Shown here: positions 1 to 8,602 of the stretch, in pieces
Layout of the letters: every line of letters begins with the position of its first letter
Numbering within the stretch: position 1 is the first letter of the stretch
NCBI GenBank assembly: GCA_041690635.1
Contig: JAWLGZ010000001.1
Span: forward strand, 372,001-436,000
From: JAWLGZ01 sp041690635
GTDB lineage: Bacteria; Pseudomonadota; Gammaproteobacteria; Thiohalomonadales; Thiohalomonadaceae
DNA length: 64,000 bases
Reading direction: 5' to 3'
Translations under genes and position numbers: made by a program
The notes under the pieces: model-generated
Databases searched by the model: none
Seen by the model: the letters and a program-made list of their open reading frames with translations, nothing else
What the model was told of the DNA's origin: nothing

Positions 1-85
1 AGCTCTCGGCCAGGCGCCGGGCGAGGGTGGTCTTGCCGACGCCGATCGGCCCCTCCACCACCAGATAGCGCGGGGAACCGCTCAC
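1..85 (-). CDS. deoxynucleoside kinase, N-terminal fragment (cut by window edge)
   Basis: Only the first 28 codons are inside the window. From a GTG at 85 the protein begins VSGSPRYLVVEGPIGVGKTT, a P-loop typical of deoxyguanosine/deoxyadenosine kinases, which phosphorylate deoxynucleosides for salvage. Known gammaproteobacterial order places such a kinase just after pcnB-folK and before panB, which fits. A 19-codon ORF beginning at ATG 141 ends in a TGA that overlaps this GTG (GTGA), so translation may be coupled to it. The start is inferred from that overlap; the rest of the gene lies off the left edge. Confidence 0.75.
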   Translation of the reverse strand, partial: MSGSPRYLVVEGPIGVGKTTLARRLAES

Positions 86-161
86 CGGTCGGAATCCGAC
101 GTGGCGCCGCGCAGGGGGGTGTGTCCGGTCGGCAGGGTCATGGCTGATGGCCGTTTGCTGA

Positions 162-665
162 TTAAACGGGGCCGTAGGATACCACGCGCCCCAATCCTTC
201 CCGGGAACAGGCCGCCGCCAGTTCAGCGACGGACCGTCCGTCCGGCAGGCGCAGTTCCGGGGCAACCTCCGCCAACGGCACCAGCACGAAGGGGCGTTCG
301 GACAACCCGGGGTGGGGCACGCTGAGCCTCGTGGTGTTGATCACCGCGCTTCCGTAGAGAAGCAGATCGAGGTCCAGGGTCCGGGGCCCCCAGCGCACCG
401 GACCACGCACCCGCCCCTGCTCCTGTTCGATTGCCTGGAGTGCATCAAGCAGCACCTCCGGCTCCAGGCCGGTTTCGATCCCTGCCACCGCATTCACGTA
501 GTCGGGCTGGTCGGCCGGGCCCAGCGGGGCACTTCTATAGAGGGAGGAGTGGACGACAAGTCGGGATTCGGGCAGTGCGGCGAGGGCGGCCAAGCCACGC
601 CTGACCTGCTCCAGCGGCTGTTCGAGGTTGCTGCCCAGCCCGAGCCAGGCACGGATGCAGTTCAT
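162..665 (-). CDS. folK: 2-amino-4-hydroxy-6-hydroxymethyldihydropteridine pyrophosphokinase
   Basis: Cytosolic folate-pathway enzyme that transfers pyrophosphate from ATP to 6-hydroxymethyl-7,8-dihydropterin. At 167 residues it has the normal FolK length. The N-terminal GLGSNL motif, the signature RWGPRTLDLDLLLYG (about residues 91-105) with its metal-binding aspartates, and the following VPHPGLSERPFVLVPL block are all present. Its ATG overlaps the pcnB stop by 4 bases (ATGA), so the two are co-translated. A second pterin enzyme pair (queD, folE2) lies 6 kb away. Confidence 0.95.
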   Translation of the reverse strand: MNCIRAWLGLGSNLEQPLEQVRRGLAALAALPESRLVVHSSLYRSAPLGPADQPDYVNAVAGIETGLEPEVLLDALQAIEQEQGRVRGPVRWGPRTLDLDLLLYGSAVINTTRLSVPHPGLSERPFVLVPLAEVAPELRLPDGRSVAELAAACSREGLGRVVSYGPV

Positions 666-2053
666 TCGGCGGGCGAGCCGGCGGGCCTCTTTGACCGGCG
701 CCGGCCACCGCCGCGCCGGCTGCGCCGCCGGCGCCCGTCCGACGGGGCGCCCGCCGCCATCGACTTGCGCGCATTCTCGTCAGCACTCTGGAACTCCCGC
801 CACCAGGTGGCCAGTTCCTGCGACTCCTCGCCCGCCCCGGCGCGCAGTTCGAGGAAATCGTACCCGGCGCGGAAGCGCGGGTGTTCCAGCAGACGCGACG
901 GCCGTTTCCCGCTGCGCTGCTGCAACCGCTCCTGCAGGGCCCAGATCTCCCGTGCCTGGAGGCTGAAACGGCGAGGAAACGCCACTCGGCTCACCTGGCG
1001 GGCGACGATGCGATCGCCCGCCAGCTGCAGGGCCTGGATGGGGGTCATCCCCTCCGCCTCGCGCAGCATGGCTGCCTCCCGGCGCACCGGCTCCCACAGC
1101 AGCGCGGCGAACAGGAAGGCCGGGGTGACCGGCTTGCCCTCGTCGATACGGCGATCGGTGTTCTCCAGGGCACGGGCAACGAACACGAGGGGGAAGTTTC
1201 CCTCCTCGTGGGAGAGCGCCTCCTCCGTCTCGGGGAACAGGTGCTCAAACAGGCGGTAGTGGCGGAGCAGTTCGAAGGTCTCCACTGCGTAGCCGGCGAG
1301 GAAAAGCTTCAGAGATTCGTCGAACAGGCGCGCGGACGGGACCTCGCGCAGCAGGTGCCCCAGTTCGTGGATGGCCGCTTCACTCGCCTCGTCGATGCGA
1401 AATCCAAGCTTGGCGGCGAAGCGCACCGCCCGCAACATGCGAACCGGGTCTTCACGAAAACGCTGGCCCGGCTCGCCAATGATGCTCAGGCGCCCGGCCT
1501 CGAGATCGGCCATGCCGCCGGTGTGGTCCACCACTGAGAAATCGCGGATGTCGTAGTAGAGAGCATTGACGGTGAAGTCGCGGCGCCACGCATCCTCTTC
1601 CAGGGTGCCGTAGATGTTGTCCCGCAGCAGCATCCCGTTCTCACTGGTGTCCCCTCCAGCCGCCTCTTCACCGTCGCCGGCGCCACTGCCGCGAAAGGTG
1701 GCGACCTCGATGATCTCCGGACCGAAGTGGACGTGGGCAAGCCGGAAGCGGCGGCCGATGAGGCGGCAGTTGCGGAACAGATGCCGCACCTCCTCGGGGT
1801 CGGCATCGGTAGCGATGTCGAAGTCCTTCGGCTCCCGGCCGAGCAGCAGGTCGCGCACTCCGCCGCCGACCAGGTACGCTTCATAGCCCGCCTTGGACAG
1901 CCTGTGAAGGACCTTCAGGGCATTCCCACTGATATTGGCGCGTGAAATGGTGTGACGGTCGCGGGGAATGACAAGCGGCCCGGGGGCCGGAGAGGGTTCG
2001 GTCACGGCGGGACGGCCGAACCGGTTCAAAGATTGCTTGAGCCACGAAAGCAT
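662..2053 (-). CDS. pcnB: poly(A) polymerase I
   Basis: Adds 3' poly(A) tails to RNAs and so promotes their decay. The predicted 463-residue protein carries the class II nucleotidyltransferase head GGGVRDLLLG followed by the catalytic DFDIATDA aspartates (about residues 60-85). The RNA-binding middle domain follows. The C-terminus is very basic, rich in RRR/RRGGG, as in other PcnB proteins, and this separates it from tRNA CCA-adding enzymes. I chose the ATG at 2053 (MLSWLKQSL); the reading frame stays open upstream, but that extension would run into tRNA-Glu. pcnB-folK is a conserved pair. Confidence 0.93.
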   Translation of the reverse strand: MLSWLKQSLNRFGRPAVTEPSPAPGPLVIPRDRHTISRANISGNALKVLHRLSKAGYEAYLVGGGVRDLLLGREPKDFDIATDADPEEVRHLFRNCRLIGRRFRLAHVHFGPEIIEVATFRGSGAGDGEEAAGGDTSENGMLLRDNIYGTLEEDAWRRDFTVNALYYDIRDFSVVDHTGGMADLEAGRLSIIGEPGQRFREDPVRMLRAVRFAAKLGFRIDEASEAAIHELGHLLREVPSARLFDESLKLFLAGYAVETFELLRHYRLFEHLFPETEEALSHEEGNFPLVFVARALENTDRRIDEGKPVTPAFLFAALLWEPVRREAAMLREAEGMTPIQALQLAGDRIVARQVSRVAFPRRFSLQAREIWALQERLQQRSGKRPSRLLEHPRFRAGYDFLELRAGAGEESQELATWWREFQSADENARKSMAAGAPSDGRRRRSRRGGGRRRSKRPAGSPAE

Positions 2054-2064
2054 CCGCGTATAAT
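2037..2064 (+). promoter_or_regulatory. candidate sigma-70 promoter for tRNA-Glu
   Basis: A TTGAGC box (2037-2042) and a perfect TATAAT (2059-2064) are 16 bases apart on the plus strand. They end about 45 bases before the mature 5' end of tRNA-Glu. The promoter lies within and just upstream of the first codons of the opposing pcnB gene. Seen directly in the sequence; activity is inferred. Confidence 0.6.
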
Positions 2065-2108
2065 ACCACGCGTTCCACGGGACGGCTGTACAGCCTCCTT
2101 CCATATAC

Positions 2109-2184
2109 GCTCCCATCGTCTAGTGGTCCAGGACGCCGGCCTCTCACGTCGGTAACAGGGGTTCGAACCCCCTTGGGAGCGCCA
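2109..2184 (+). tRNA. tRNA-Glu (anticodon CTC)
   Basis: A 76-base tRNA with encoded CCA. The acceptor stem pairs GCTCCCA (2109-2115) with TGGGAGC (2174-2180), the discriminator is G and CCA follows at 2182-2184. The anticodon loop CTCTCAC gives CTC, and the T-arm contains GGTTCGAACCC. The D-arm sequence TCGTCTAGTGGTCCAGGA is typical of bacterial tRNA-Glu. A run of nine T (2185-2193) directly after the CCA probably acts in termination. Confidence 0.95.
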
Positions 2185-2193
2185 TTTTTTTTT

Positions 2194-2565
2194 CCGGACC
2201 GTCCTCGCAACTACGGCCACCGCCTCGTTACGACAACGCGCGGGTCTCCAACGCTGCCCCGGCATAGAATCGGAAATGGGTTCGCTGCAGCATGGAGCAC
2301 CCGCCCATGAACAGGCTCCGGGTCTCGCTGACAGCGAACGCCTTTGTGCTGGCCGGGGCATTGTGCAGTCGCCTTGGCCGAGGGAAAGAGGGATATCGAG
2401 GAGTGGGCACGCAAAATCATCGCCCAGCTGTCGCACCCGGTCGGGATTGTGCACCAAACTGCTTACGTGGACGCCAGTATCCGCGCGGTGCGCAATGCCT
2501 GCATCGCGCGCTCCCGAATGTGCATCGGTTGTTCTACTGATAGAACCGCAACTTTACCCCGGCCG
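2194..2565. other. 372-base spacer without an intact gene
   Basis: Between tRNA-Glu and the DUF3501 gene no ORF has both a credible start and a family signature. The only protein-like signal is the broken secreted-protein reading frame listed separately (from 2307). Apart from the T-run after the tRNA I see no terminator or repeat here. Confidence 0.6.
2307..2530 (+). pseudogene. possible frameshifted small secreted protein
   Basis: An ATG at 2307, preceded by GGAG nine bases upstream, opens MNRLRVSLTANAFVLAGALC, which looks like a signal peptide. The frame then turns to low-quality Arg/Pro-rich sequence. One frame over, from about 2368, the DNA reads VALAEGKRDIEEWARKIIAQ and then a helical stretch ending in CIARSRMCIGC. 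A single frameshift near 2368 would join an export signal to a soluble helix. This may be a decayed gene or a sequencing error; no family is recognised. Confidence 0.25.
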
Positions 2566-3147
2566 CTAGAAATCGGTAGCCAGCGCCGCCCGCGTCTCCT
2601 CCGGCAGGGGATCGACAGCCGTGTTGTAATCCGGATGATCGATGCCCACCCCGATGGGTGCACCGCGCCGAACCGTCTCCACCGTCTCCTCGGTCAGTGG
2701 AAAACGCAGGAAGTGCACCGCCGACGGGCGCCCCGCCTCCTCCGGCGGCAGATGCTCGTTGGGGCGGCCGTGCACCGGCTCCAAGTCGCCGACCCGCACC
2801 CAGACCCGGCGCTCGATCCCCTCCAGCCGCGCCACTTCGCGCTCCCGTTCCGCCGGGTCACCGAACTCCAGCAGCAGCGTCGCCTTCCACTCCCCGGGAC
2901 CGGGGATCAACGGGTTGTAGGCGGCAAGCTGCTCGTCGACCCGTCCCGGTTCGAACAGCCGCTCACTGCGCAGCATCTCCTGGATCTGATACTGGACGGT
3001 GAAGCGGTCCTCGAACTGGAGTACGGCATGGGTGCCGATCCGCACCTCGCGCGCCTTCTTGTAATCCAGCACCCGGGAACGGAAATCGGCACGCACCGCC
3101 TCGTACCGCTCCAACGGCAACAGATCGCTCCGGGTCAACTGCTCCAT
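2566..3147 (-). CDS. DUF3501 family protein
   Basis: A 193-residue cytosolic protein starting MEQLTRSDLLPLERYEAVR. It has the pattern known from DUF3501 proteins: a basic RSRVLDYKKAREVRIG segment, FEDRFTVQYQIQEMLR (about residues 45-60), and a C-terminal part ending in HPDYNTAVDPLPEETRAAL. Members are usually encoded beside rubrerythrin and an Fe-S oxidoreductase in aerobic bacteria, but neither partner is here and the gene stands alone. The biochemical role is unknown. Confidence 0.8.
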   Translation of the reverse strand: MEQLTRSDLLPLERYEAVRADFRSRVLDYKKAREVRIGTHAVLQFEDRFTVQYQIQEMLRSERLFEPGRVDEQLAAYNPLIPGPGEWKATLLLEFGDPAEREREVARLEGIERRVWVRVGDLEPVHGRPNEHLPPEEAGRPSAVHFLRFPLTEETVETVRRGAPIGVGIDHPDYNTAVDPLPEETRAALATDF

Positions 3148-3383
3148 CGCGCACTCTCCCTGCGTAAAGATCCCGAAAAGCGTAGTTCACCGCAGAGGCA
3201 CGAAGAGGTGTGTGCTCAAGTTTTCAGCAGCCCCAAGGGTCACGTTTTTCACGGCCGGGACGCCCCCTCTGTCTCCGCTTCATTATGGGGTTTCCTCTTC
3301 GCCCCCGGTGTCTAGTGGTGAACCGCTTTCGGGTTTGACCCCCTCCATCGCCTGGGTTAGCTTACGCCGCCTATCCGGAGCAG

Positions 3384-3647
3384 ATGATGGCCAAGAAAAC
3401 CACCCCCCAACCCGCCGAAACCTTCGACTTTGAAAAAGCGCTCCAGGAGCTGGAAACGTTGGTCGAACGGATGGAGCACGGCGATCTCTCCCTCGAGCAG
3501 TCGCTGAAGGACTTCGAGCGCGGCATCGAACTGACCCGTGCCTGCCAGGGCGCGCTCAAGGAGGCCGAGCAGAAGGTACGCATCCTGGTGGAACGGGACG
3601 GGCAGCAGGAACTCGCCCCGTTCGGCGACGACGACGAGACGGGTTGA
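3384..3647 (+). CDS. xseB: exodeoxyribonuclease VII small subunit
   Basis: Small subunit of exonuclease VII, which degrades single-stranded DNA with the large subunit XseA (not in the window). The 87-residue protein contains the family core FDFEKALQELETLVERME and GDLSLEQSLKDFERGIEL, an acidic two-helix bundle, at normal length. Its stop overlaps the ispA start by 4 bases (ATGA). It opens the conserved xseB-ispA-dxs operon; ATG at 3387 is an equally possible start. Confidence 0.95.
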   Translation: MMAKKTTPQPAETFDFEKALQELETLVERMEHGDLSLEQSLKDFERGIELTRACQGALKEAEQKVRILVERDGQQELAPFGDDDETG

Positions 3648-4537
3648 TGACCCTGAAGGATTCCCTGGCTCGGTACGCAGCGCGTACCGAGGCCACCCTG
3701 CGCCGCTGGCTGCCGGCCGAAGAGAGTACGCCGGCCCGGCTGCATGCGGCCATGCGCTACGCCTCCCTTGGCGGCGGCAAACGCATTCGCCCGGCGCTGG
3801 TCTATATGACAGGTGTTGCGCTCGGTGCCAGGCTCGACGCCCTCGATGTACCCGCCGGAGCGGTGGAGCTGATCCACGCCTACTCGCTGGTACATGACGA
3901 CCTGCCGGCGATGGATGACGATGACCTGCGTCGGGGAAAGCCCACCTGCCACCGGGCATTCGACGAGGCGACGGCCATCCTGGCCGGTGATGCCCTGCAG
4001 ACCCTGGCTTTCGAGGCCATGGCCAACGATCCGGTCCTCGACGTGGTATCGGAGCGGCGGATACGGATGATCGGCTGCCTGGCCGAGGCGGCCGGCGCCA
4101 TCGGCATGGTCGGCGGCCAGGCGCTGGACATGGATGCGACCGGGGGAATTCGTACTGTCGACGAACTGGCACGTATGCACGCCATGAAGACCGGGGCGCT
4201 GATCCGCGCCAGTGTGCGTCTCGGCGGCCTCTGCGCCCCCGAGCCGGCGGAGGCTACACTTGAGGCCCTGGACGGGTATGCGCGGGCAGTGGGGCTGGCG
4301 TTCCAGATCCGGGACGACATCCTCGATGTGGAGGGTGAAACGGCCACGCTGGGCAAGCCGCAGGGTTCCGACGAGGCCCGGGACAAGGCGACCTACACCG
4401 CTTTGCTCGGACTGGACGGCGCCAAGCAGAAGGCGCGGGAGGCGTATCAGGAGGCGATCGATCACCTGGCTGCCCTGGATGCGGGTGCCGACCCGCTGCG
4501 TGAACTGGCTGGTTACATCGTCAACCGGGCCAGCTAG
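3644..4537 (+). CDS. ispA: (2E,6E)-farnesyl diphosphate synthase
   Basis: Condenses isopentenyl diphosphate with dimethylallyl and geranyl diphosphate to give farnesyl diphosphate, the precursor of quinones and undecaprenol. The 297-residue protein has GGGKRIRPAL, the first aspartate-rich motif DDLPAMDDDD (about residues 85-94) and the second DDILD near residue 225, so both Mg-binding sites look intact. It overlaps xseB by 4 bases and is followed after 93 bases by dxs, which supplies the same pathway. Confidence 0.95.
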   Translation: MMTLKDSLARYAARTEATLRRWLPAEESTPARLHAAMRYASLGGGKRIRPALVYMTGVALGARLDALDVPAGAVELIHAYSLVHDDLPAMDDDDLRRGKPTCHRAFDEATAILAGDALQTLAFEAMANDPVLDVVSERRIRMIGCLAEAAGAIGMVGGQALDMDATGGIRTVDELARMHAMKTGALIRASVRLGGLCAPEPAEATLEALDGYARAVGLAFQIRDDILDVEGETATLGKPQGSDEARDKATYTALLGLDGAKQKAREAYQEAIDHLAALDAGADPLRELAGYIVNRAS

Positions 4538-4630
4538 TAACAGAGACAATCCCCGGCAATGGGCAACCAAACCTTGCCAGACCGCCGGCAACCTTCCATC
4601 ATTAGCGGTTTTTGATATACAAACGAGCCA

Positions 4631-6565
4631 ATGCCCGCCGACAGCCGTTTCCCCCTGCTGGAGACCATCAACGGTCCCGAGGAGCTGCGCGCCCTGCCCG
4701 TCTCCGGGCTGGCGGCGCTCGCCGAGGAGTTGCGGCGCTTCATGATCGCCTCGGTGGGCCGCACCGGCGGCCATCTGGCGGCCAGCCTGGGCACGGTAGA
4801 GCTGACCCTCGCCCTGCACTACGTCTTCAACACCCCGGAGGACCGGCTGGTGTGGGACGTGGGCCACCAGAGCTACGCCCACAAGATCCTCACCGGCCGC
4901 CGCGAGGCGATGTCCACCCTGCGCCGGCGCAACGGCCTCGCTGGCTTCCCGCGCCGGGACGAGAGCCCCTACGACACCTTCGGTACCGGCCACTCCAGCA
5001 CCTCTGTCAGTGCCGCCCTGGGCATGGCGCTGGCCGCACAGCGGGAGGGGAGCGGGCGCAAGGTGGTGGCGGTGATCGGCGACGGGGCGATGACCGCCGG
5101 CATGGCGTTCGAGGCGCTGAACCACGCCGGCGATCTGGATGCCGACCTGCTGGTGGTGCTCAACGACAACGACATGTCCATCTCCCCCAATGTGGGCGGC
5201 CTGTCGAACCACCTGGCGCGGGTGCTCTCGGGCAAGTTCTACTCGACGGTGCGCGAGAACAGCAAAAAGGTGCTGCGCAGCATGCCGCCGGTGTGGGAGC
5301 TGGCGCGCCGCGCCGAGGAACATATGAAGGGGATGGTGGTCCCCGGCACCCTGTTCGAGGAGCTGGGCTTCAACTACATCGGCCCGGTGGACGGGCATGA
5401 CACCGAAACCCTGGTACAGACCCTGCGCAACCTGCGCGCCCTGAACGGTCCCCAGTTCCTCCATGTGGTCACCCGCAAGGGCAAGGGCTACGAGCCGGCC
5501 GAAAGCAACCCGTGCGCCTATCACGGGGTCGGCGCCTTCGACCCGGCCACCGGCGAGATGCGCAAGACGTCCGGAGAGGGCCCCACCTACACCGGCGTGT
5601 TCAGCCGCTGGCTGTGCGACATGGCGGAGCGGGACGAACGGCTGATCGGCATCACCCCGGCCATGCGCGAAGGCTCCGGGCTGGTGGAGTTCTCGGAACG
5701 GTTTCCGGACCGTTACTTCGACGTCGGCATCGCTGAACAGCACGCGGTGACCCTGGCCGCGGGTCTTGCCTGCGAAGGGCTCAAGCCGGTAGTGGCCATT
5801 TACTCCACTTTCCTGCAGCGCGCCTACGACCAGCTCATCCACGACGTGGCCCTGCAGCGGCTGCCGGTTCTGTTCGCCATTGACCGCGCCGGCATCGTCG
5901 GCCCGGACGGCCCCACCCACGCCGGCGCCTACGACCTGAGCTTCCTGCGCTGCGTGCCGGAGATGGTGATCATGGCCCCGTCGGACGAGAACGAATGCCG
6001 GCAGATGCTCTACACCGGCTTTCTCCACAACGGCCCGGCGGCGGTCCGCTACCCGCGGGGCACCGGCCCCGGCGTGGCCGTGGAGGAGTCGCTGACCGCA
6101 CTGCCCATCGGCCGTGCCCGGGTGCTGCGCCGGGGTGAAGGGCCGATCGCCCTGCTCGCCTTCGGGGCACCGCTGACCACCGCCCTGGAGATCACGGAGA
6201 AGCTCGATGCCAGCGTGGTGGACATGCGCTTCGTCAAACCGCTGGACGAGGCGGTGGTGCTGGAAATGGCACAGTGCCACTCCCTGCTGGTCACCCTGGA
6301 GGACAGCGCCGTGAACGGCGGTGCGGGCAGCGCGGTGAACGAGTGCCTGGCGGCCCACGGCCTGCCGGTGACGGCGCTCAATCTGGGGCTGCCGGACCGC
6401 TTCATCGAGCACGGCGCACGCGGGGAGCTGCTGGCGGAATGCGGGCTGGATGCGGATGGTATACTGGCCGCCATCGAGGAGCGCCTGAACCGTCAACCGG
6501 AGACGCTCCCGGACGAGAACACACCGGAACTTGCCAAAACCCCCGCCGGTCGCCTAAAGTCCTAG
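4631..6565 (+). CDS. dxs: 1-deoxy-D-xylulose-5-phosphate synthase
   Basis: Thiamine-diphosphate enzyme that joins pyruvate and glyceraldehyde 3-phosphate in the first step of the non-mevalonate isoprenoid pathway. At 644 residues it is of normal length. Visible hallmarks are HLAASLGTVELTLALHYVF, GHQSYAHKILTGR, the ThDP motif GDGAMTAGMAFEALN, and the transketolase-like middle and C-terminal domains with IAEQHAVTLAAGLA and DRAGIVGPDGPTHAG. The C-terminal tail (about 30 residues after EERLNRQPE) is longer than usual and polar. Confidence 0.97.
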   Translation: MPADSRFPLLETINGPEELRALPVSGLAALAEELRRFMIASVGRTGGHLAASLGTVELTLALHYVFNTPEDRLVWDVGHQSYAHKILTGRREAMSTLRRRNGLAGFPRRDESPYDTFGTGHSSTSVSAALGMALAAQREGSGRKVVAVIGDGAMTAGMAFEALNHAGDLDADLLVVLNDNDMSISPNVGGLSNHLARVLSGKFYSTVRENSKKVLRSMPPVWELARRAEEHMKGMVVPGTLFEELGFNYIGPVDGHDTETLVQTLRNLRALNGPQFLHVVTRKGKGYEPAESNPCAYHGVGAFDPATGEMRKTSGEGPTYTGVFSRWLCDMAERDERLIGITPAMREGSGLVEFSERFPDRYFDVGIAEQHAVTLAAGLACEGLKPVVAIYSTFLQRAYDQLIHDVALQRLPVLFAIDRAGIVGPDGPTHAGAYDLSFLRCVPEMVIMAPSDENECRQMLYTGFLHNGPAAVRYPRGTGPGVAVEESLTALPIGRARVLRRGEGPIALLAFGAPLTTALEITEKLDASVVDMRFVKPLDEAVVLEMAQCHSLLVTLEDSAVNGGAGSAVNECLAAHGLPVTALNLGLPDRFIEHGARGELLAECGLDADGILAAIEERLNRQPETLPDENTPELAKTPAGRLKS

Positions 6566-6586
6566 CGCTTTAATCAAGAATCTACG

Positions 6587-6970
6587 ATGGCAGCGAAGTA
6601 CACCTTGAAGGTGCTCGCCGACTTTGCGGCGGCCCATTCGTTACGGGACTACCCCGGCGACTGCCGGCGCCTGCACGGCCACAACTGGAAGGTCGAGGTG
6701 GAGGTGGAGTCGGGGCAGCTCAACGAACTGGGGATGGTGGTGGACTTCAAGGCCATCAAACAGGCCACCCGGGCCGTGGTGGATGAACTGGACCACCGCT
6801 ACCTGAACGAGATTCCGCCGTTCGATGCCGAAAACCCCACGGCGGAGAACATCGCCGCATTCATTTATCGCGGGGTCACGCAGGCCATTGCCGGCCCGAC
6901 CGTGCGCGTGAGCGCCGTGACCCTGTGGGAGACGGAACGCGCCTGCGTCCGCTACGCCGAGGAAGATTGA
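6587..6970 (+). CDS. queD: 6-carboxytetrahydropterin synthase / 6-pyruvoyl-tetrahydropterin synthase family
   Basis: The 127-residue protein has the PTPS/QueD fold markers: an N-terminal FAAAHSL zinc histidine, GDCRRLHGHNW with the catalytic cysteine and two more zinc histidines (about residues 26-36), GMVVDFKAIK, LDHRYLN, PTAENIA and a C-terminal WETERACVRY glutamate. QueD converts dihydroneopterin triphosphate to carboxytetrahydropterin in queuosine synthesis. The spacing to folE2 is two bases, so both are one transcription unit; FolE2 makes the QueD substrate. QueC and QueE are encoded near 39 kb. Confidence 0.9.
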   Translation: MAAKYTLKVLADFAAAHSLRDYPGDCRRLHGHNWKVEVEVESGQLNELGMVVDFKAIKQATRAVVDELDHRYLNEIPPFDAENPTAENIAAFIYRGVTQAIAGPTVRVSAVTLWETERACVRYAEED

Positions 6971-6972
6971 AC

Positions 6973-7776
6973 ATGACCCAAGTGAGCGAACCGATTGCCG
7001 ATGTCCAGAGCAGCGCGGACACCCGCCGCATCCCGATCAACAAGGTCGGCATCAAGGACATCCGCCATCCCGTCCGCATCCAGGACCGTTCCGGCGGCGA
7101 GCAGCACACCATCGCCAACTTCAACATGTACGTGAACCTGCCGCACAACTTCAAGGGCACGCACATGTCGCGCTTCGTGGAGATCCTGAACAAGCGGGAG
7201 CGCGAGATCTCGGTCAAGTCCTTTAAGGACATGCTGGCGGAGATGGTGGAGCTGCTGGAGGCGGAGGCGGGCCACATCGAGATGGCCTTCCCCTACTTCG
7301 TCAACAAGCGGGCGCCCATCTCGGGGGTCGAAAGCCTGATGGACTACGACGTCACCTTCATCGGCGAAATCCGTGACGGGACGCCGAGCATGCTGGTCAG
7401 GGTGGTGGTCCCGGTCACCAGTCTCTGCCCCTGCTCCAAGAAGATCTCCGACTACGGTGCGCACAACCAGCGCTCCCACGTCACCGTGACCGTCCGCACC
7501 CAGGGCTTCCTCTGGATCGAGGATGTCATCGACCTCATCGAGGAGGAGGCCTCCTGCCAGCTTTTCGGACTGCTCAAGCGGCCGGACGAGAAGTTCGTCA
7601 CCGAACGGGCCTACGACAATCCCAAATTCGTCGAGGACATGGTGCGCGACGTGGCGGTACGTCTGAATGCCGACAACCGGGTACAGGCCTACGTGGTAGA
7701 GTCGGAGAACTTCGAGTCCATCCACAACCACTCCGCCTACGCGATGATCGAGAAGGACAAGAGCCGTGGAGCGTGA
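6973..7776 (+). CDS. folE2: GTP cyclohydrolase FolE2 (type IB)
   Basis: Hydrolyses GTP to 7,8-dihydroneopterin triphosphate for folate and queuosine. From the ATG at 6973 it is 267 residues. It carries the type IB signature CPCSKKISDYGAHNQR with the catalytic cysteine, plus the N-terminal DTRRIPINKVGIKDIRHP region. The frame is open upstream to 6925, but that part lies inside queD, so the ATG two bases after the queD stop is preferred. Type IB enzymes can use metals other than zinc and are often kept as low-zinc backups (family knowledge). No canonical folE is in this window. Confidence 0.93.
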   Translation: MTQVSEPIADVQSSADTRRIPINKVGIKDIRHPVRIQDRSGGEQHTIANFNMYVNLPHNFKGTHMSRFVEILNKREREISVKSFKDMLAEMVELLEAEAGHIEMAFPYFVNKRAPISGVESLMDYDVTFIGEIRDGTPSMLVRVVVPVTSLCPCSKKISDYGAHNQRSHVTVTVRTQGFLWIEDVIDLIEEEASCQLFGLLKRPDEKFVTERAYDNPKFVEDMVRDVAVRLNADNRVQAYVVESENFESIHNHSAYAMIEKDKSRGA

Positions 7777-7850
7777 AACGGGACGGGGTAGTCGGTAGTC
7801 GCGCAGGATTTCGGCTGTTTCCGGTAGGGCGCAATCCTACTTAACGGGTT

Positions 7851-8492
7851 TCAGAATTTCTTCCTGAGCACCATCAGGTCACCCTCGCGCCGCATGTCGA
7901 GGCGGCCGAGGAACGACATGCCGAGCAGCACCTTCTCCGGGTAGTTCCCTTCGATCACCACCGCGCCCACATTTCGTAGCTGCACCTCCCCCACCTTCAC
8001 CGCCTCCAGATCCACATAGAAAGCGGGGGACACGCCCGAGGCGGTACTCACCTGTGCCGGCTTTCCCCGCAACCGGTAATCCACCCCCAGGCGCTTCGCC
8101 TGCACGGAGTTCATCGCCACCAGCGTGGCGCCGGTATCCACCAGGAAGTCCACTGGAATACCATTGATTACGCCCGGCGTCAGGTACATGCCGCCGCGAT
8201 CAGGCCACAGCTGCACCTCTGCCTGTTTCGGTGCGGTATAAGCGCCGCCGATGTGGGAACCGAGGGAGTAGGTCGACCGCTCCCCATCGATTTCGAGCAC
8301 CGCCGCCTCACTGTCCGCCGCGATCAACATCACCCCTTCCGGGCTGGCCTCCCCCGTGACGAGTACCCGCTGGGTACCGTCGATGGTGACGATCGCCCGA
8401 TCCTTGAACAGCCCCATCACCACCACGCTCTCGACGGCCCAGGCGGCCGAGGCGGGGATGAGAAACAGCAGTAACGGCAGGACTCCCTTCAT
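7851..8492 (-). CDS. retropepsin-like aspartic protease, clan AA, exported
   Basis: A 213-residue protein with an N-terminal hydrophobic signal (MKGVLPLLLFLIPASAAWA) and a C-terminal single-domain aspartic protease fold. The active-site motif is VDFLVDTGATLVAMN, followed by YVDLEAVKVGEVQLRNVGAVV and VLLGMSFLGRLDM, the typical retropepsin-like pattern of the TIGR02281 group. As a monomer with one DTG it should act as a homodimer. I chose the ATG at 8492 because it starts the signal peptide; the longer frame to 8582 contains repeat-like spacer sequence. The substrate is unknown. Confidence 0.85.
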   Translation of the reverse strand: MKGVLPLLLFLIPASAAWAVESVVVMGLFKDRAIVTIDGTQRVLVTGEASPEGVMLIAADSEAAVLEIDGERSTYSLGSHIGGAYTAPKQAEVQLWPDRGGMYLTPGVINGIPVDFLVDTGATLVAMNSVQAKRLGVDYRLRGKPAQVSTASGVSPAFYVDLEAVKVGEVQLRNVGAVVIEGNYPEKVLLGMSFLGRLDMRREGDLMVLRKKF

Positions 8493-8602
8493 GACTAAGA
8501 CCCTGTCAGCCACAGCGCACACAGAGGAAAAGGCGGACCAATCACCATTCCGGTCCACACTGTCATTGTGAGCCGAAGGCAAAGCAATTCCCGGCCTGCT
8601 GC

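Noticed and set aside
3371..6496. 1041-codon minus-strand open frame
   Set aside because: It lies exactly antisense to xseB, ispA and dxs. Long antisense frames are common in GC-rich DNA; the translation is His/Gln/Gly-rich with no domain, and the plus-strand genes are certain.
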